Position numbers and translations under genes: made by a program. Below, piece after piece: positions 22,056 to 36,800 of a stretch of 64,000 nucleotides of DNA. Source of the DNA: Rhododendron vialii (lineage: Eukaryota > Streptophyta > Magnoliopsida > Ericales > Ericaceae). The stretch covers positions 33,041,501 through 33,105,500 of the forward strand of contig NC_080559.1 in assembly GCF_030253575.1 (NCBI RefSeq), in the 5' to 3' direction. Every line of letters begins with the position of its first letter. The first letter of the stretch is position 1. The notes below the pieces were generated by a model that worked only from the letters and a program-made list of their open reading frames with translations, made no database searches and was not told the origin of the DNA.

Positions 22056-25000
22056 ATGGGGTCGCGAGATAAGGATCACACGACGCCGCATCAGCCTCTG
22101 TTGAGCAGCCTGGTGGTGCGGGCGACCGATAGCGGCGGCGGAGGAGCAGCCGGCGGTAGCGATTACGAGCCCGGCGAGGTCCGCCGCTCGGATCGATTCT
22201 CCGATAACCCTGGTTTGTTTTGTTTTACATCATTTTTTTTTCCTTTAAATTCCTTCGGTCTGCATCTGAATTCCTTCCGTTCCGCAGCTGTGGTTTTTTC
22301 GCATCTTAGAATTTTCGTCAATCCTAAATTTTCAATTCATATGATTGGTAGATTCGTTGTTGCTTATGTGTCTGTATATTCACACACAACTCATGCAAAT
22401 ACAATTAGATGTATGTATTTTAACATCATCGTAATGAGGGAAACGGACTGAAGTATATTGTGTTTTCTAGCTGATTCTTTTGTGTTGGAATTCGATGTTT
22501 CCATTTGTTCATACTCATTTTCAAGGAAGTTGTCTAGGTCGTTTGGTCGAATTGTTGATACGCTTGTGCAGACATACACTCATGTGCAAATTTCAATCAT
22601 CTTATGGTTTCTTGTTATGCATTACGGTTATTTATCTAATGGCCTTGAAATTGGCCTTTGTGATTATCATAGTAGAGTTTGGATACAGATTGATTCTTAG
22701 CAATTAGACCGTGATCCCGGATACTATTCTATGCAACAAAAACACTTCGTTGAAGGTCACGTACGGGTGTCGGACACTTATTGGGCACGCGTGACTGACA
22801 CTTAAATCCAAAGTGTCCTACTTTCTTAATGTTTTTTGTTTGGATGCTCCAGAGACACTCTAAAAAATTCTCCAAACACTATGGGGACACTCGCAAAATA
22901 AGTCGGGGGTGGTAAACTTGATAGTAGACTCTAATTAGGACTTAGGGAGTCTTATTTTCTACGTGACAGATGATGTTTTATTGATTACAAAGACATGCAA
23001 GTGATGAAATGCTTTTTGTCGAAATACTTTTGTGAATGATTTAATGATAAATCACAACTAGAGCTTTATATTTGTATTTTTATTCATATAGTATTGTAAT
23101 TTTTTTTTGTTTAAACGTGTCTCCCAACACGTCATGTCCTCCAATTTTTTAAAATTTACATGTCGGGGTTGTGTCGCACGTCCATGCAGTGCTACATAGC
23201 TTATAGTTCACCTTATCGGATAAAGTAATATTGAGTAAGAACTTTGTTCCCTTTCCTAGGTAGGAATTTCCATGTTCAAATTCCTCATGGAATATTCGTT
23301 TCCATTGTATTCGAGATGGCCGACCATGAAATGTTGGTCTCAAACCACTAAACAATTTCCCCAAATCTAGTAGCAAAGGAAGGTCTTTGGCTAGGAGGGG
23401 CAATATTAAGGCAAGGAGTTATTGTCTAGGCATTGAATTTCAGCTTCTTTTTCTTTTCTTTTTTTACTTTCTAGTGACATCTTTGCAATCTGTTTGAGTT
23501 GTACATCTAGATTTTAGCATATAATGTTTTTTTATCTACACGTTCTAGTAACATACGTGGGTTTATATAACCCCTTCATTATTCGTTGTGTTCGCGCTGT
23601 TGAGCATGTGGTTCTACTGCCGCTTGTGAGGTTTTGAATTATGAACATAATTTGCTGTTGTGTTTTACAGCTTTTATTGTTGCCTGATGCAAGAACTTGG
23701 GTCTTGAGGAAGGCTTGTTGGTGTGAGTGCTGGTCTTGGAAATGGTTTGGGGGATTTAATTTTGGGTTTCGATGGGTAAACTGTGGAAAATAAACTGTGG
23801 TGATCGCGTACGTAGTGACTAGTGAGGGTGTGCAATACCACTTGGAATTAGTGTGTGCCTCTCGCTTCCTTCCAAGCTATAGTGGAGGGTTTTCTGTTTG
23901 GAAATCTTCTGGAATTGGTGAGTTTGATACGTGGTTTGGGTTGATCGGGCTTTTAGTTTGCCTGCCTGCCATCAGGGAAATGTTATGAGGATCATATTTG
24001 ATGGACGGGTTGGAAAATGGGTTGGATATCGATCATATTTTGTCGGGTAATTGCAGGGGAAGTGTTCAAGTATGGTATCCTCATCCGTAATTGCATTAAG
24101 TTACACAAGCCCACACTGAATTTACCATTAGTTGGAAATTTCAGTAATAGTGCTCTGTGCATCCGGATCCGCTTGAACAGAAGCTGGAATTGTGTACCAG
24201 AAGAGACTTGCTGGTGGAGATAGTGGTATTTGGTTCTGGGGCTGTGGGTTTCACTAATTTATGGGGATGCCTGGTTTTGGTTCAACAAGTAGTGGTGGTT
24301 TGTATGGCATTTTGCTTTCAAGATTTTAATACGAGGTTGATTGGGTGGTTTGATTTTTAACCTCTACGTTTTGTTTCTTTGGATGATTAAGTAGGCCTCA
24401 ATGGGGTGCTAAGAAGTTTTAGGTGCAATCTTCTGTTTTTTAGTGTTACTAAGGTAGATGCATGACCATATTTGAAGTTTGATCCTTCTATTGTGTGCTC
24501 TTTTGTTATTTCTTGTTTTTTCGTTCAATTCGTGGAAAATTGTTAATAAAACTTTCTTTGGAACTGTATGGCCTTCAAATGATAATGTATACGGGTTTCC
24601 TTTGTCTTTATAATTGTGTCGTTGTCCTTTTAAGTGGATCTCCACTAACGAAAAGAACGAGGGTTGAGGAATATATTTGCGAGGTTGGATTTGCTAGTGT
24701 GGATTCGTCAACCATTTCATTGATGTGGTCTTGTGCCCAATATGGCTTGAGTGGAGTTGGAAAGGTAATATTGGGATGTTAACTTGGATCTGTTATTGCA
24801 GAAGGCTGAGGTTTGTTCCAAGTGAAGTGGATAAAATTGTAGGGGTGAGATTTTTTATTAGCAATCTGGTTGGGCTTTTGGTTGTTTGTTCTTGGTGCTC
24901 CAATCTGCATGCACTCTTCGGCAGAAGTTTTGGGATGAAACATGCTGGATTGTGTTATCGGTATCGTGTTGTATTTGTTGCTGATCAATGCACTTAAAGT

Positions 25001-28000
25001 TCCGCGGTTAGTAGATATGGGTAAATTTGTCGTCTTCATAATTACAAGGTAACTCAGTAGGGGTCTTGGTTGCTCTAGAATCAAGTAATGATGCTGGGTT
25101 GAGTTTTCTATATACTTTAAGCAAAAGTAAAATTTAAATGTATTACGGTGCTGAGATAGATGGATGTGGCTCATAAACTTAGGGCTGCTTGGCTTCTTGA
25201 GAATCTTGTCACATCACATGGTGAGCATGGACAACAGTGGCTTAGCTTTTTCATTCCTCCAGTTATACGTACTGGTAACTTGGGTTATATGCTTGAAGAA
25301 TGACAGTAAGGGCTGTTCCCTTGGGTGATCTTTATAGTGTGTTGGACTTTAGTGTGTTTCCTTGGGTGATCTTTGGAGACCACCGCGGGTGCTGGTACCT
25401 CTGTTTAAGCGGATTAATTTTGTCTTGGCATTTTCAGGGTTCATTCCCCGTTGGATATAACATCGTAATATTTGTTTTCCTGATTTGGCGAGGGGTTTGC
25501 TCATCTCTGGACATCACTGGGTTTTTCTTTCAGGGTATAGAATTCGTGCAGGTTCTGGTTCTCCTGTGCGCCGCAGGAATGCAGATCACCGCTACAGTCC
25601 GGATTTTGATCGTCGGGTGGGCCTACCACGTGGTCGTGGATTTGGTGGTGGGAGATCTCCTGGTAGATATCGAGACTATTCGCCCCCTTATGGCCGTGGA
25701 AGAGGACGTGGCGGCAGGTTTTCAGATAGAGGATTTGATGGGCCTGGATTTGGTCCTGGACCATTCAGAAATGATGGGGTACCTCGAAATAATCCTAATG
25801 TACGTCCAAGAGAAGGAGATTGGATGTGCCCTGACCCCGCGTAAGTCCACTATTTTTATCCCAGTTGTGCTAATTTGTTGATATATTCATGCATTTATGT
25901 TGGCGAAGTTAGGCAATAACAATATTTATCTACTTCTCAAAACGGTTTTATTCGTCTTCTGTTTGCATTTGTAAAGTTAGTTTGTCACTTCTACCCTTAA
26001 CTCTATAAGGCTTATTGGATTCTATTCTAACCCCTTTTGATACTGGAAGGTTAGGACTGCGAAATGAGCTCAGCTATTTACTATTGTATATGTCTTGAAT
26101 GATAAGTTGGAGACACATCTTATGCTGAATTTTGTTTTTCTTTGATGAATAAAGAGTTTTTGTATAAAAAAAGGTGTGAAGGGGGACACCATCCTTGAAC
26201 AATAGGGAGGTAGACAAAAAAATGGAAAGAAAAGCCTTAAAATCAAGTCTCTTCATTTGTAGCCGAAGCTGCCCCCAAGTCCTTCCACTAACCTTGCCAG
26301 CCTGCTGGCAGCATCTCTAATATGTCCAAAGACAAATTTTCAGTTTCAACCACGTGACCTTCAAATGCTTATTTACCATGTGCTCAAGACAAACACATTT
26401 TTGTAGACACTCAAGACAAACACATTTTTGTAGACATGCTTGCTTATGAAATTTGGATTAGGTAAACTTCAACTTATGCTCCTGCTTCAGTTTTGCCCTT
26501 GCGTACTTCCTCGACTGCCGATCAGAAATTGGCTCTTTGGATTATGTGTTCTGGTTTACTTGTTATTAATAGTTGGCAGATGGTTGAGGGAAATTGTATG
26601 GTAAGTTTAGTAGTTCAGTTTAATGTTGATTTTGCGAGGTAATGAAGGAAAAATTTCAGCAGCATAGCACTCATTATATAGACAGGTATGCCCGCACAAT
26701 ATAACCCGTGGATGCTGTGTCTGCTTTTGTCCATGTTTCCATTTATGACTTTTATGCATGCAATTTGTTTGGTTCCTGTCAACACGAGTGGTTGCTTTGC
26801 ACGTTAAGGCATGTTTCTGACTCAGTCGGTGAGGAAAAAGGTAAGGTAACCATGAGAACAAGTGTAAGCTTCATTCTCAACAAACATACACAGTTATTTC
26901 ATTTTCACTTAGTGTGCTATGGTAATTGATTTATGTCAGATTCTACAATTGACCGTGGAGGCTTGTTACTTTTCCTTTCGCTCATGGCTTGTGTGATAGT
27001 TTCTTGTTTCAGGACCTGGATCACTTGTTTTTACCCTGTGCTTTTTAAGTTTGAAGAAGTTTGGTGTACGTTGTACTACCATTTTTGTTTTTAACAAAGC
27101 TACGGTGGCCGCAGTTTGCACCATTTTTCAGTACCATCTAATGTGGCAAACTCATAATGGTTGGTATAATGGACTCAAACAGATACCGTTAATGTCCAAC
27201 CGCTAGGAGTATGCTGCATGTGATGAGAAACAAAACATGGTGTGAAATTGTGGTCACGATGATATTTACGCTTTGATTATATTTAGTTGAACAGTTTTCA
27301 CTTGCGCCCGTTTTTTTCCGTCACCAAGAAAGAGAAGGTTTTTCTTTGTTTGATTATCTGACTTTGTGTTTTATGATTTCTCAGATGTAACAACTTGAAC
27401 TTTGCACGGCGAGACCATTGTAACAACTGCAAGAGGCATCGTTTTGCGCCACCACGGAGGGGATATCTTGGTCCCCCTCCTCCCCTTCGACGATTCCCTG
27501 GACCTCCTCTGGTGAATCGCTCTCCTCCTGGCAGGGCGATGAACGGCGGCTTCAGGTCCCCACCTCGTGGATGGGCCAGAGATAGTCCAAGAGAGTTTGG
27601 GGCTGGTGTTGGTCCCCCACCTCTTCCAAGGTACGAAGGTAGATTTCCTGATGACCACATGCGGAGAGATCGGCTGGACTACCCACCAGAAGATCATAGA
27701 GGAGAGAGGAGCAAGTTTGATAGACCATTGCCGCCACTGGATTTGGGAAACAGGGACCGTGGAAGTGGACGGGATCACTTCTTCAGCGATAGAAAAGGGT
27801 ATGAGAGGCGCCCGCTATCTCCTCCATTGCTGCCACCATCCCTGCGGAGCCCGCCACTGCCACCGTCACTGCCTCTGCCACCTCGTGGACGATGGGAACG
27901 TGATGTGAGAGAAAGGAGCCGGTCTCCGATTAGGGGTGGGCCGCCACCACCTAAAGACTATCGTCGTGATATGTACGCCGAACGTGGACGAGATGAACGT

Positions 28001-28036
28001 GGTATGGGACGAGATCGGATCGATGATGTGTATTAA
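22056..28036 (+). CDS. RanBP2-type zinc-finger, glycine/arginine-rich RNA-binding protein (TAF15b-like)
   Basis: Probable nuclear RNA-binding or transcription-linked protein of the FET/TAF15 type. Three exons (22056-22212, 25534-25840, 27385-28036) give 371 residues. Exon 2 encodes an RG/GY-rich low-complexity region (repeated GRGRGG, RGFDGPGFGPG). The single RanBP2 zinc finger follows: GDWMCPDPAC, then N-L-N-F-A-R-R-D-H-C and N-N-C, with all four cysteines and the W and N of the family present (about residues 145-175). Intron 2 splits the finger after the first cysteine. The C-terminal half is Pro/Arg-rich with SRSP-like motifs. Introns of 3.3 and 1.5 kb show no recognisable gene. No RRM is seen. 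In plants this architecture is annotated as TFIID subunit 15b; whether it is a true TFIID subunit is uncertain. Confidence 0.88.
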
Positions 28037-28662
28037 TTTGTGTTGTGTTGTTGACCCCGAAGATGGTTTTTGGTTCTAGTAGTTTTGTTTGGATATATAA
28101 CTATAGACATGTTCAGATGAATTTCGAAAACACCTTCGTAATGTTGTGAAACTTAGAACAGTAGGGGTAATTACAGTTTCCTTTTGCTGGTGATTTGAGC
28201 GGTATTGAACCGGTCTCTTGGACGTGAAATACCTGTTTCTCTTGCCGCCTCGATCAATTCTGCTTCATTCTGTCTTCTTGGTGCAAAAAACTGAACTTGC
28301 AGACAGGGGACTTCCCATTGCTCTCGGTTTAGCCATCTGGGAATTCACTCAGTGATATTGGGGTGGAAGCTAAGGTCTCCATGCGTATTACAGGCACGAA
28401 AGAGTATGTTTAGTCCTGTCGAGAGACTATAGCGACTTGAACTCAAAGCTGCCAAGCATTTGTGCGGGAACTGTAAACCCTTTCACCATTTATCAGTCAA
28501 TTTGTATCTATGCGATTAACTGATGTGTGAAATGAAAGAAAAGTTTAAGATGGAAAGGGAAACCATTACCTCCTACTTATAAATTGTAATGCATGGGAAT
28601 TTAAATGAAATGTGCTATCTGCTGTAACTAGTGTGTGTGAGTTGGAGCAATGAGAACTACTA
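28037..28662. other. 3' flank of the zinc-finger gene
   Basis: Contains the likely 3' UTR (AT-rich, polyadenylation-like AATGAAAG near 28530). No further gene or repeat recognised. Confidence 0.5.
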
Positions 28663-28931
28663 CTCCTTCCGTCCTTTTTAAGTGTCTTGCTTCGTAATTC
28701 CAACTTATTAAAAAGACATCATCATTATACCTCTTATATTAACTTTTCCTTCACTTTCCTTACTTACCCATCATTATCACACTCTTACTCACTAATTTTT
28801 CAAAATGGAATATACTTTTAAGAACAAAATAGATAATGCACAAATTTTTATCCACTAACTTTACAAAATGTACACTTATTAAGGAATAGTCAAAAATGGA
28901 ATACTGGACTCTAAATAAGAAACGGAGAGAG
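28663..28931. mobile_element. Stowaway-like MITE
   Basis: A 269-bp element begins CTCCTTCCGTCC and ends CGGAGAGAG, with TA flanks at 28661-28662 and 28932-28933. It is AT-rich and non-coding, a standard plant Stowaway arrangement. Confidence 0.75.
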
Positions 28932-28933
28932 TA

Positions 28934-30000
28934 ATTTTTTGGAGGGAAATTATATGAGGAATGACGATTTAATAATACCAGTATAGATCTTGTGATAAGC
29001 AGAAAACTCCAAACACAGTAGCAACTTCTTTTGCCAAGACGGGTCCAATATGTTCTGGCGACTGAATTGATACATAAAATCATATTTTGGGCAAATAAGA
29101 CCCCAAATAAAATATGCTCTTGATTTGGGGTGGTTGGGGGTGATATTACCGACTCTCCACAAAAAAATTAACATTGGTAAGTATTCCATATTAAGCGGTA
29201 CATCCTCTTCAAAAAAAAAAAAAAATTAAGCGGTACATATTTCCTATGGAGCGATAAAAATTACAGTGTAGTGGTAAGTATTCTACGGAGTACTTACCAC
29301 GACAATGAAATAGTTACCACTTCATATAAAATACTTATTAATGTATTTGAAATACTCTACATCATCAAAATATTTTGGTGTACCATAGGAAAATTCCTCT
29401 AGTTAAATGTTTGGCAACACAGTATAAAATGTTTGGCTTCTATGGATTTAAACATGTGACATCATGAAAGACAAGCTCGCCTTTTATTAACTTTGGGATT
29501 TTAGGGTATTTTTTGTCTATGATACAGTATGAGCGGAATATCAAATCTGTCCGTCCATTCTTCCCCTCGCATTACCAATAAAGAATATGATCCGTACATC
29601 GAACAACTAACCCTACGGCCTACACCACACGGAGTCAACTAGACTCCTATAGCGCCAATTCCTGGTACTCCTTTCTTTAAAGTATTTCTCCATTCACGAA
29701 GCAGAATCCCATGAAAACGCATTCGCCGCCGGAGAAAACACCCCTTACGCTACGAACCTCAATATTAGTGCTACGAACCTCAATATTAGTTCAACGTGAA
29801 AATACGGTTTTGTTTTTTAAGATTGGCTTAGGAGCTATGAGATCGCAAGTGGTGTGAGCTGAGCACTTCAATACTATCTTGTTTAAAAACGAAAATTCTA
29901 CGTGATTAAGCGGACACAAAAAATTGAGAACGTTATGGTGAATGGTTGGTAGTACTATGTGCACAACAAATTTCATTAAAAGGTACATAAAAGATGTTTT
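28934..30000. other. Intergenic region, no gene seen
   Basis: AT-rich. Two minor duplications are visible: AATTAAGCGGTACAT twice near 29190-29240, and a 21-bp direct repeat (GCTACGAACCTCAATATTAGT) at about 29751-29790. No RNA gene or coding signal. Confidence 0.5.
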
Positions 30001-30304
30001 GGCTTAAGCCGGAATGTTGGATTAATTAATTTTTTTTTTTTTTGTCTTTTTCAACTTTTTTTTATTTTTTTTATTTTTATGTTTGTTAGTTTTGGATCAA
30101 TTTCTTCTTGATTATTAGTTCAACCAACAAAATGAATCAGAAAAATATAAAAAAGAATGAACCAAACTAATTTTATTTCGGATAAATACAAATAATCTAA
30201 AAAAATCCGTTTTGAATTATTTTCATTTTTAGTGAAAACTTTTTAAATTTTAATTATAATATTTTTTTTTTTGAATATGAATTTTAATTAAGCCAAAACG
30301 GACA
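29996..30304. mobile_element. Possible MITE with TTTTGGCTTAA ends
   Basis: GTTTTGGCTTAA at the left and TTAAGCCAAAAC at the right are inverted around about 285 bp of very AT-rich DNA. Flanks give no clear target duplication. Confidence 0.4.
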
Positions 30305-30512
30305 TAAGTGGGGTCTAATGATCGTACGGTCAGTCAATGACCCTCGACGTCCCAATGAATAACACCCGTCGGATCCCACCTTCGAGTGAGCGCCGCATGA
30401 TGGGTATCCCCACCCACACGAATCACACCGTCTAATATTTGCAAAATTGAAATTTCAAAAGCTCGAGAGGGAGGAGGAGCGAGAGACCAAAGAAAGAAAG
30501 CCCATTTTGCTC

Positions 30513-30538
30513 CTCTCTCTCTCTCTCTCTCTCTCTCC
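30513..30538 (+). repeat. (CT)n tract in the leader of the CXC-domain gene
   Basis: A 26-bp CT tract within a pyrimidine-rich stretch, about 330 bp before the ATG at 30870. Confidence 0.9.
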
Positions 30539-30869
30539 CTTTCGTACCCTTCCTTTCGATTTCTCTCTCTACAGTACATCCATCCCATCTCTCTCTCCTC
30601 CCCGCCGATACACGCTCGCGCATTCGTACGCGCGTTTTCTAATCGAAGGTTTCGTTTGATTCGGGCCAATCCAACATTGGTACGATTTCCTCGCGAATCT
30701 CAGCTGCAAAACGACAGAGTTTCGGGGGTTTTGAATTTTGTTAGTTGTTGAATTTGAGGGGATTCGAGGAATTCGTGTGTTTTTGGGACGGATTTTAATG
30801 AATTTGAGTGTTTTCGAGTGATTGTGCTGGTGGCTGGTGCTCAGTGGATTTTGAGTTTGTTTGGAGGTG

Positions 30870-33800
30870 ATGGAGAGAGGGGGTGAAGGAGGGGATAATT
30901 TCCCTCCGAAAAAGGCTCAGGCGGATACGACGACGCCGTCGGATTTGCCGGCGAAGAGGCAGCTGGATTTTGGCGGTGCATCGGCGGCGGCTTTGGTGGT
31001 GTTGCCGGAGCACCCTCAGCAACCGGTGGCGGCTCAGCCGCTGGTGCAGCCGCCGCCTCAGCCGCAGCCTCAGCCTCAGCCTCAGCCGCAGCTACTGTCG
31101 GTGCCTCCGATTATGCAGTCGCAGTCGCCTCTTCCGTCAATACGACCTATGTAAGTTCACCGGTGAAGTTTCAATTCTTTAGAGCCCTTTGGATGGAGTG
31201 ATTTCTTGAGAAAAGAAAGGAAAGGGTCGTAGTTTCTTAAGAAATTACTCATTTGGATTAAACATTTTGGTGAGAAATGGAGAGAAAAGTATAAAAATGA
31301 AATGTTTTGATTGGCCCTTCCCCTTCTCACAAAAATGGCGAGATTTGAAGAGAAAGGGCTCCCGTTTCTATTCTTCTCCTTTCTCACCATCCAAAGGGGG
31401 TGAAAAGAAATATTTTCATCGATTATATTAGTTTGTCAGGTTAATTTTGAAGAACTCTTTTGGCCCCCGCAAGTCGCTTGGGTGAAAAAAATCTTCAAAT
31501 TCCTATATACATGTGGAAACCCCCCTTAAATCTAAGGTTATTAACATCTTTTTGGTCATACATATAAAATATAAAACTAAATGGAGACTTCACGTGTACA
31601 CACAATCTCGTCTCTTTTTAGACCTAGCAAGTAGCCATGCACAGTTATAGAATTTACTTTTTGTTATTAATATAGAAATAGATGTGGTTCAGGCCCCCGT
31701 TATATACAATTTACATATCTTGTGTCCGCCACTGGTCTTGGAAATTGTAGGGGAGAAAGGAAAGGCTAAATTGACATGGAATGGTGTAGTATAAAGAGAG
31801 ATGATTTCTTTTAAAGCCACTAGTTGATTAGATAGCCCTTGACAGGGGCATAATGGCGAAAAGGGGTTTATGTTTCCAACCAGCCCGATTGTTTGGGATA
31901 AAAGGCTTAGTTTTGTTTGGTTTAGGTTTGGTCATGGAAGTTGCAGATTCCAAATTTTGTGAATGGTTCAAGAGTTTCTGATGTTCCGGTTTTCTCTCTG
32001 TCAAAAATTGGCTATTTAGTTGGGGTAGTCATCATAAGTAGAACTCTAGTTTTGAGATTTTGAAATGTAGTTGGGAAAAACTTGAAAATGTACAATCTTC
32101 TGGTTGTTTTTAACTTTTAACAAAGGAGGGCTATTTCATATTTGGAAAGTGATCTGTCCGAATTAGAATAGTGTGTGGACTATTTTACCAGAAAGTCCGA
32201 GATATGGATCTATGGCCCCAACACCCTATTTAGTTTATCTGCATAAGATCAAGCATTAGTGTGCATTTCCCTTTTTCCAGATGATGGGAGGTTTAAGGTG
32301 TCTCCTTTAGAATAACGTGAGCATTTTATAGTCTTTAGGATCTCACAGAAATCAAGGACGAAATTTCATGAGTTGGTTTGCACAATTATTGACCATTTAT
32401 GCTAGTTGATTTGTATACTTTTCATTTTTTACATCAGAAATTTGTTACTAGGAACTCAAAGCAGTTGGGTTTGTTTATTTGTTCCTTGGAGATTGGAAAG
32501 AGTGTATTATTTAGGAAGTTTCATTCTGCTAATCACTGAGTTTAGCTTGGCTCAGTGGCAAGGTTGGCTCCATTATGACGTAGGAATCATGGGTTTACAC
32601 AAACAGCCTCTCAGCATATTGGGGTATTTAATATTGTCTTACAAGAAAATGAGACGCAAGAAGTAAATTCTTCTTTTGTTTTCTCCCACTTGCCTTCTAA
32701 TTGTCAGATAATAATACCCTATGATTCCAAATGCTTATGTATATTGTTTCCTTCTGCATTAACGTATTTTCATCAGAACTTCCTTTTTTTGTGGGTGAGT
32801 TATAGTACCATGTGTATGCACGTGTAATTCAGCAATGTAATGTTTTATGCAAGCCTTAGAAGCTCAAATATCTGTGCATTATGCTGATGATATGACATTT
32901 CTCTTTCTTTCAGAAAACCGGAGTCCCCTAAAACGCTTGCAAGAAAAAATGTTGAAGCAAAAGACGGTACTCCGAAGAAGCAAAAACAGTGCAACTGCAA
33001 ACATTCAAAATGCTTGAAGTTGTAAGTGCATGTCTTTTTATGCAGATTTAGTCAGATGAAAGATTTCATTGGAGAGCTAACATGTTTCATATATTGTCTG
33101 ATACTTTTAGACTATGGTTCTCGTATAGCTGTTTTGGCACCACATTTAATGGTGGCATCTTGTTTTTTACAAGTTGGGCACAAAGTGACCATAATTTGAG
33201 AAACTTGTTTGGATATTAATGAATGTCATCTGTTTATTTAATCCCCTAGTGCGGGTTGCCTACTATGAAGTCTAAATCCCAAATTGGATGAGTACAAAAG
33301 TAACGTGTAGTATGTAAGCATGAGGGCACCTTCTCTTCAACTCTAGCTTTTGGGGTGAGTTCTATACCAGCCCATGTAACATCATATCAGAGCCGAGGAC
33401 CAGGGATTGGTAGGGTGTCTGTTGCTTATCTGCATGCAGCAGTTGTTGTCAAGTGAGCACGGTGCCCTAAGAGAGGACGTGAAACGAAATCTCACAACTG
33501 CACAATGCTTGGGGTCGGATGAAATGTTAGGTATATAAGTTTTGAGGCTTCAATAGCTAACTTTTGTGGTTGAGTTCTATCCAAAATTAGGAGCACTTAC
33601 TCCATAGTCCATACAGTTAGCTCCGAACAATCAAGAAGGCTAGTCCATATGCTTTTAAGCCTTTGAAGAAAATAAGACTCATCTTCTAGACATATACAAT
33701 GATAAAGCTTTATGATTGTGGAGTCACTGATTTTCTTGTTTTCTGATCACTGGACATTTTCAATGTTGAGTTGCTTTAGTTAGTTTTCTAAGGAGCAGAA

Positions 33801-36800
33801 TGGCTTTAAATCTCGCTACATATTGGTCAGGTATTGTGAGTGCTTTGCATCTGGCATCTACTGTGATGGGTGCAACTGTGTGAATTGTCATAATAATGTG
33901 GAAAATGAGGCTGCCAGGCGAGAAGCTGTTGAAGCTACCTTAGAGCGTAATCCAAATGCATTCAGGCCAAAAATTGCCAGCAGTCCGCATGGCAGTAGGG
34001 ATATCAAGGTATGTATGCATGAAATGTTTACATCTGTTACTTTCTGAAATTGCATTTGCATATCTTGCCGTTATGCTATTTTGTTATTGTTGATTTTGTT
34101 AGTGATTCTTGAGGAGCTTTCTTTAACATCTATTGAACTATAAAATTTTCTAGGATTTACCTTTATTGTTTCATTGCAGAGTTAGCAATATTTTTACTTG
34201 TCATTAAACCTATTGGTAGATATTATGCTCTCCTTGGACTACTAATGACATGCATGTATCCTTACAAAATGTAGGAGGAGGTTGGGGAAGTTTTGGTGTT
34301 GGTAAAGCACAACAAGGGATGCCATTGCAAAAAATCAGGGTGTCTCAAAAAATATTGCGAGTGCTTCCAAGCCAATATTCTATGCTCCGAAAACTGTAAG
34401 TGCATTGACTGCAAAAATTTTGAAGGCAGTGAAGAGAGGCAAGCTCTCTTTCACGGAGACCATGCCAACAACCTGGCATATATCCAGCAGGCAGCAAATG
34501 CTGCCATCACTGGTGCTATTGGTTCCTCCGGCTATGGTTCCCCTCCAGTATCCAGAAAAAGGAAAGGTCAAGATCTCTTATTTGGGCCAACAGCCAAAGA
34601 TCCATCTGTTCACAGGCTTGCGCAATTCCAGCAGGTTAGCTATTTATTTGTGTCCATTAAGGATGAGCTCTGGAATGGGTCTTTGAAGAAAAAACATAGA
34701 AGAGCTATAAATCATTGTTAGAATCTATTTTTCACATTTTATCTTCTCAGCTTAGTTGTTTTGTACATGAGTAAACATAATCGAGTAAAAAACACAATAT
34801 CTGGCTCCTGTTTTCTGGGAACAACTGCACCTAATCAGTGCAGCAAAAAACAGACAATTTACTTAATTTTGCTGTCATGAGTCTCTTTTTTGTGGGTTAG
34901 TGTTAAGTGTTCTCTCAGATTTTTGGGCCTGTAAAAATTGCCCAATAGTTCACCGTATCCATATTATGCTTTTCAGGTAAACTGTCTAAATGCTTCTGCT
35001 CACTCTCCTTCATTGGCTTCCCCTCCCGTTGCGCCTGTTGGAAACAGTGCATCGTTGGGCCCTTCGAAATCTACATACAGGTAACTATTCTTACCCTTCA
35101 TGGAGATGTTACTTAAGAACTTGTTTACAGAACTAACTCGGATATCATGGTTTAAGGTCGCTCTTAGCAGACATCATCCAACCACAGGACTTGAAGGAGC
35201 TTTGTTCCGTTTTGGTGGTGTTTTCAGAAGAAGTCGCCAAGACTCTAACAGGTATATGTGGATATTTATACACAGAAGTAGAAATGAGGGCTTATAAGAA
35301 TTGTGGTGCATGACTGAAGTCACTGAACAGTATGTTTTGATCATTTTCTTTTTCTTTTTCTGAAGAAATGCATGTCCTTTCGACAATAAGTGAAGGATGT
35401 GCATTCATAATGTCATGAATATACGTATGTTGTATCTGATTATTGTCTTGACAATTGCATTTTTGTCCCAAAAATTTACCCCTCCAGCGTTGTTAAGGAA
35501 AAATTATGTCCGCCAGGGAAACGTTTGGGAATACTCATCCTAAGTAAGATAAACCAAGTGTAACTGGATAAACTAATGTTGATATTTTAATCTTTTTTGG
35601 CTTAATGTATGTTTACATCGTTCATAAAAAATGGAACCTTTTCGGTTAGTTCAACAAAAAAATGCGTCGTTTAATTTAATGGCTTCAATAATTTTGTATA
35701 TTAATATTTCCAGACCAAAAAAATGCAATGGAGAGGCAGGCGGAAGATCGGATACAAATCCAGAAGGATTCCGAAATTGAGAAAGCTGTAGCTGATGATT
35801 GCTCAAGCGGAAACCGTGTTGAGAAAATTAGCCCTAGTGAGTCCACTTCAGATGGTGCAGATGTATCGACAGGGAGGCCAATGTCTCCCAGAACTCAGGC
35901 ATTGTGGTGTGACGAACAAGATACATTTATGGCTGCTGCTTCTCCGAAAGGGTTAATGGGCAGTGATCCTAACACATCTTCACATTTGCCGCACGGGAAA
36001 GGCAAGACAGAAGTTTATGTGGAGCAAGAGAGGGTAATTTTGACAAAGTTTCGAGATTGTCTTAACCGGCTTATCACTTTTGGAGAAATAAAAGGAGGTA
36101 CTGTTCTATCTGTGCTCAGTCGTAATTCAAAATTTGAAACAGGTTCTCTCTCTCCTCAGTCCTAATACAAATTCTGGAAAAGAGGTGATGGGGTATTTAA
36201 GATGAGTATGACAAGCTAGAACTGCCCTTGAAAAGAGAGAACTATCATTTGCTACCAAATTCTTTCCGTTGGCCTGCTAATAAATGCCAAAAAAGGAAAA
36301 TCAGAATGGTACAATCCCTTTGTGGAAAGAAAGGAATGCTAGAAAGTGAGGTGAGAGCGAAAAGGGGAAAGAAAGTTTATTGACTAAGATGAAAAGTATT
36401 CAAGAAAAGTTTGAAGATTTATGCTATTTGCCTAAACTAACCTTACTCGTCTGACAACCCCCACAACCCAGTAGTCCCTAAAGCTTAAGTTCTCTTCAAT
36501 CTCTCTGGGATGAATGTTTGTCAATTAAGTTTTGGGGATACAATAGGAAGGTAGTTCAGCAGATTGTTAGACGTACGACTGTGATTTGATTGATTACTGA
36601 ATCTCTCTAGAGTGTTGTGTTTTACAGAAACAAAGTATTCTCCATTGGCCAGAACCGATCCAGGAGTTCTAAAAGACCCATTAAGCAATGGCACTGCAAA
36701 TGCCGGAACAGAAACAAGGAATCAACAGGAACCATTCAACAACGGTGTTGCGAAAATTGCTCTTCCACCAATGCCCATGGCATCACAAGTAATTACTTCA

